64,000 bases of DNA, from positions 124,001-188,000 of the forward strand of contig WSUB01000073.1 of the NCBI GenBank assembly GCA_019633425.1, read 5' to 3'. The position numbers and the translations under genes were made by a program. Under the pieces are notes generated by a model. It searched no databases. It had not been told where the DNA came from and saw only the letters and a program-made list of their open reading frames with translations. Origin of the DNA: Tulasnella sp. 424. Taxonomy: Eukaryota > Basidiomycota > Agaricomycetes > Cantharellales > Tulasnellaceae. Position 1 is the stretch's first letter. Every line of letters starts with the position of its first letter. Of this stretch, positions 61,661-64,000 are shown one piece after another.

Positions 61661-63080
61661 AACAGTCCAGCAAATATGTTGCCATCAGAGCTTATCTTAC
61701 GCACTCAAGCATATGTATTATATATCCGAAAAACTCATTCTCAAATAGACGAGAAAGTCCTTGTTATCTGCGACCTTCCACTGGACCCAACCGCGAGACA
61801 TGAACGGCAACATTTCTGAAATAATCTCCATATCGTGAGCACCTCACCCTGACAGGACTATCTAGATCTTCCCATGCACAAAATAGGAGATGGCTATCCT
61901 TACAGTCGCCATTCAACGACCTCCTAACCCTGTTAACTCAGCGCGTTCCTTTAATCAGCTTTGTCTTCAATCACTTCTACAGCCTTATTGAAGATTACGC
62001 CGTCAATTCAAAACAATTTCCATTGCCATCAGGAGCCGTAGTACTCTAGCATTAAGGAACCCACGTCACTGGGCCCGGGTGCCGGCATCAAAAGTCGTTT
62101 TCTCGGGCCTCTGACCCCTGTCTCGCCCAAGATAAGTATCATGAGTATAGTACCCCAACGTCTGTCGCTTGAACCTTTCATCTTCACAAACAGGCAACTC
62201 CTCCCGGTGGTCTCGCAAGACTTGTGGTGCCTGCATCTTTGAAGATGTGACGACCTTCGTTGAGTTAAGGCCCGTGTTTTGCTGGGTAGGCAGCCCACCC
62301 GTCCGCGATCGTATGTCAAACTGCAATCGAGCTCCCTTGCACCCTGAAACGATGCTTTGCTACCCAGACTTACATAGAGAACTTCCGCCTTCTTCCACTC
62401 TCATGTATCTTGGGCAAGCCCAGTCCTGCCTTCGATTATATAGGCTCGAGTTGACCTAGGAGAGAATGGGTTGGGGGTCGGTGTTTGACTGGCGTTTCAG
62501 CGGCCAAAATCTCAAGTATCTTTCTTGAAGACGTCTAATCCTCATCTGGCTGCAGCTATTGAATGTATGGACACCAGTATCTTCCGTCATTCATCATTAT
62601 ATTCCTAGATGTTAAAGCTCGATTCTTAGGGATGCAATAGCTGGACACAAATGATTGCTGCTGAAGTCCTGAAACCGGTCCTAGCAGTTCAACTCGGACG
62701 GCAAGGAGGGGAATGGGACGCCTGGGCAGATGAATAGCACCGGGAAAGCAGATGATGTTCCTTAGCCCTCCCGCATCATGATACTGGAGGCTCCACGCAA
62801 AGAGGGCAAGGGTAATACGTAGTTAGCCCAAGGGTGCCATATTGAGAGAGAGTCTTGTTTGAAAATGAGCGAGTTGTGGCGACCTGCGTTTCCAGAGACC
62901 GGATCGTCTCGTGGGCTTCTTATATATCAAGGAGGGATCATCTCCCAAACTTACGAACCGACCATCCAATCCAATCAATTAAACGTACAATGGCCAACAG
63001 AGAACAAGCAGACTAAGTTTGAAGCTGTCATATAGGGTGTCCGGGCTTCCGCCCCTCAAAAGTCAACGAGTACCATTTAA
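61661..63080. other. Gene-poor stretch
   Basis: No supported gene in 1.4 kb. Antisense frames at 62029-62326 lack domains. The last few hundred bases are expected to be the 3' UTR of the GH28 gene. Confidence 0.4.
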
Positions 63081-64000
63081 TCAAACGGTCGTCGGAGCCA
63101 TGCACCGTTTGCCAAAGTCGAGCTGATAGGCACGTGAGTTAGACAGTGTAGATAATATTCTCGAATAGGTAAATGACGTACGCTATTCTTGCTGACGATA
63201 TTCTGACAAATGTATTGAGCCTCCGGATAACGAGCCGGAGGGATCAAGTTGGTCTTGGAAGCTGCGATGCCTTCGCATTGAGCGGAGCATTTCATTTGAA
63301 CGACGGTTGCATTATTGACGCCGGATGAAGAGCCGTGGACGTTATAATCTAGCAGATGTTAGTTCGTAATGAGTGAGTGAGGACCAAAGGAAGGGGACAT
63401 ACAGTGGACGTCGGAAATTGATAGCTTGCTGGGATATTGGGCGCAAAAGGTCGCATTATTGACGTTGTAGCATCTGGCAGGTAATAGTTGTTGAGAAAGT
63501 TCGGTATCTGGGCTGTATTATCATGGCTTACTGGTCGATTAAAATCGGATAATCGACATTTTGGACCTCAAAGTTACTGAACGTCTATTTAACACTTTGT
63601 CATTGGAATTGCCTGATCAAACGCGGGGAAATCTACGCACGATATTTCGCACATGGCCTATTCCACCACCTTGCACGCTGTTGGGATTTGGGTTATCCGG
63701 GAAGACTTTGATGCGAGCCCCATTCTGAGCGTTAAGCATTGTGATATTGTTCACATATACGTTCTGGACGATATCGGTCTCATTCTTATACTGTCCCAGA
63801 GAACCAACTGATATGCCGTGCGAGCCACGGCAGAAAAGATCTTGAACAGAAATGTCGGTCGAGTTGGGCTATCAAGACGTTGTGTTGGTATGGTATCATT
63901 GACAGACAAAACTGATTCGTTAGTCTGACTGACCTTGAAGCTGACGCAATCATCATCGTTATCGACCACCCAGTTCCGGATAGATACTTGACTGCTCCGG
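63081..64000 (-). CDS. GH28 exopolygalacturonase, C-terminal part (5' partial)
   Basis: Secreted pectinase family that removes galacturonate residues from the ends of polygalacturonan. The window end cuts off the N-terminal part. Exons on the minus strand are >63934-64000, 63641-63868, 63532-63584, 63403-63473, 63182-63348 and 63081-63122, all in phase. GH28 signatures follow in order: [13 protein letters not shown] (catalytic aspartates), [15 protein letters not shown] (the GHG-like motif, here GSHG, with the catalytic-site His), and [11 protein letters not shown] (the RIK substrate-binding motif). The spacing and the SHGISVGS form are those of fungal exo-acting rather than endo-acting enzymes. 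Asn-X-Ser/Thr sites (NET, NIT, NAT) and paired cysteines fit a secreted glycoprotein. The C-terminus [13 protein letters not shown] is supplied by a 14-codon last exon. Confidence 0.9.

Overview
The window looks like a nuclear contig from a filamentous basidiomycete, most likely an Agaricomycete. The support is the gene content (a DUF6535 membrane protein, a NACHT-WD40 NLR-like protein, a Zn2Cys6 regulator, a GH28 enzyme) and the architecture: 70 introns placed by hand, most of them 50-80 bp, on both strands, with no operons. The genus cannot be settled from the sequence alone. I saw no tRNA, rRNA or CRISPR array.

Layout. 1-3054 (+): C-terminal part of a TPR/MLP nucleoporin. 3377-5770 (-): Sas10/Utp3 of the small-subunit processome. 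6001-10560 (+): NACHT-WD40 protein. 10561-12142: sparse, with a CCHC zinc-knuckle relic. 12143-14567 (-): mitochondrial malic enzyme. 15405-16183 (+): dUTPase, with an MluI cell-cycle box just upstream. 16325-20410 (-): mitochondrial DNA polymerase gamma, tail to tail with dUTPase. 20792-23401 (-): DUF6535 membrane protein. 24281-26367 (+): a SET domain and a Tad3-like deaminase that splice into one frame. 26627-27463 (+): DUF2470 membrane protein. 27464-30640: gene-poor. 30641-36158 (-): Zn2Cys6 transcription factor with a 1,675-bp intron. 36159-45294: about 9 kb with only relic frames. 45295-47131 (-): single-pass membrane protein. 49002-49790 (-): unrecognised frame broken by two stops. 50144-50627 (-): DUF2462 small basic protein. 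51616-55124 (+): large disordered nuclear protein. 56531-59823 (-): CENP-B-type HTH protein. 59824-63080: gene-poor. 63081-64000 (-): exopolygalacturonase cut by the window end.

Common themes. Three genes touch mitochondria or DNA precursors: polymerase gamma replicates mtDNA, dUTPase keeps uracil out of DNA, and malic enzyme makes pyruvate and NAD(P)H. Sas10, the nucleoporin, the deaminase and the CENP-B-like protein are nuclear or RNA-processing housekeeping. The NLR-like gene, the DUF6535 gene, the regulator and the GH28 gene belong to the accessory side. Exon joins were checked by phase arithmetic; every multi-exon model listed as high confidence closes to whole codons. The most interesting points are the SET-Tad3 fusion, a possible alternative first exon that would give a regulator without its DNA-binding domain, the decaying gene at 49 kb, and the frequent GTNCG splice donors together with two GC-AG introns.
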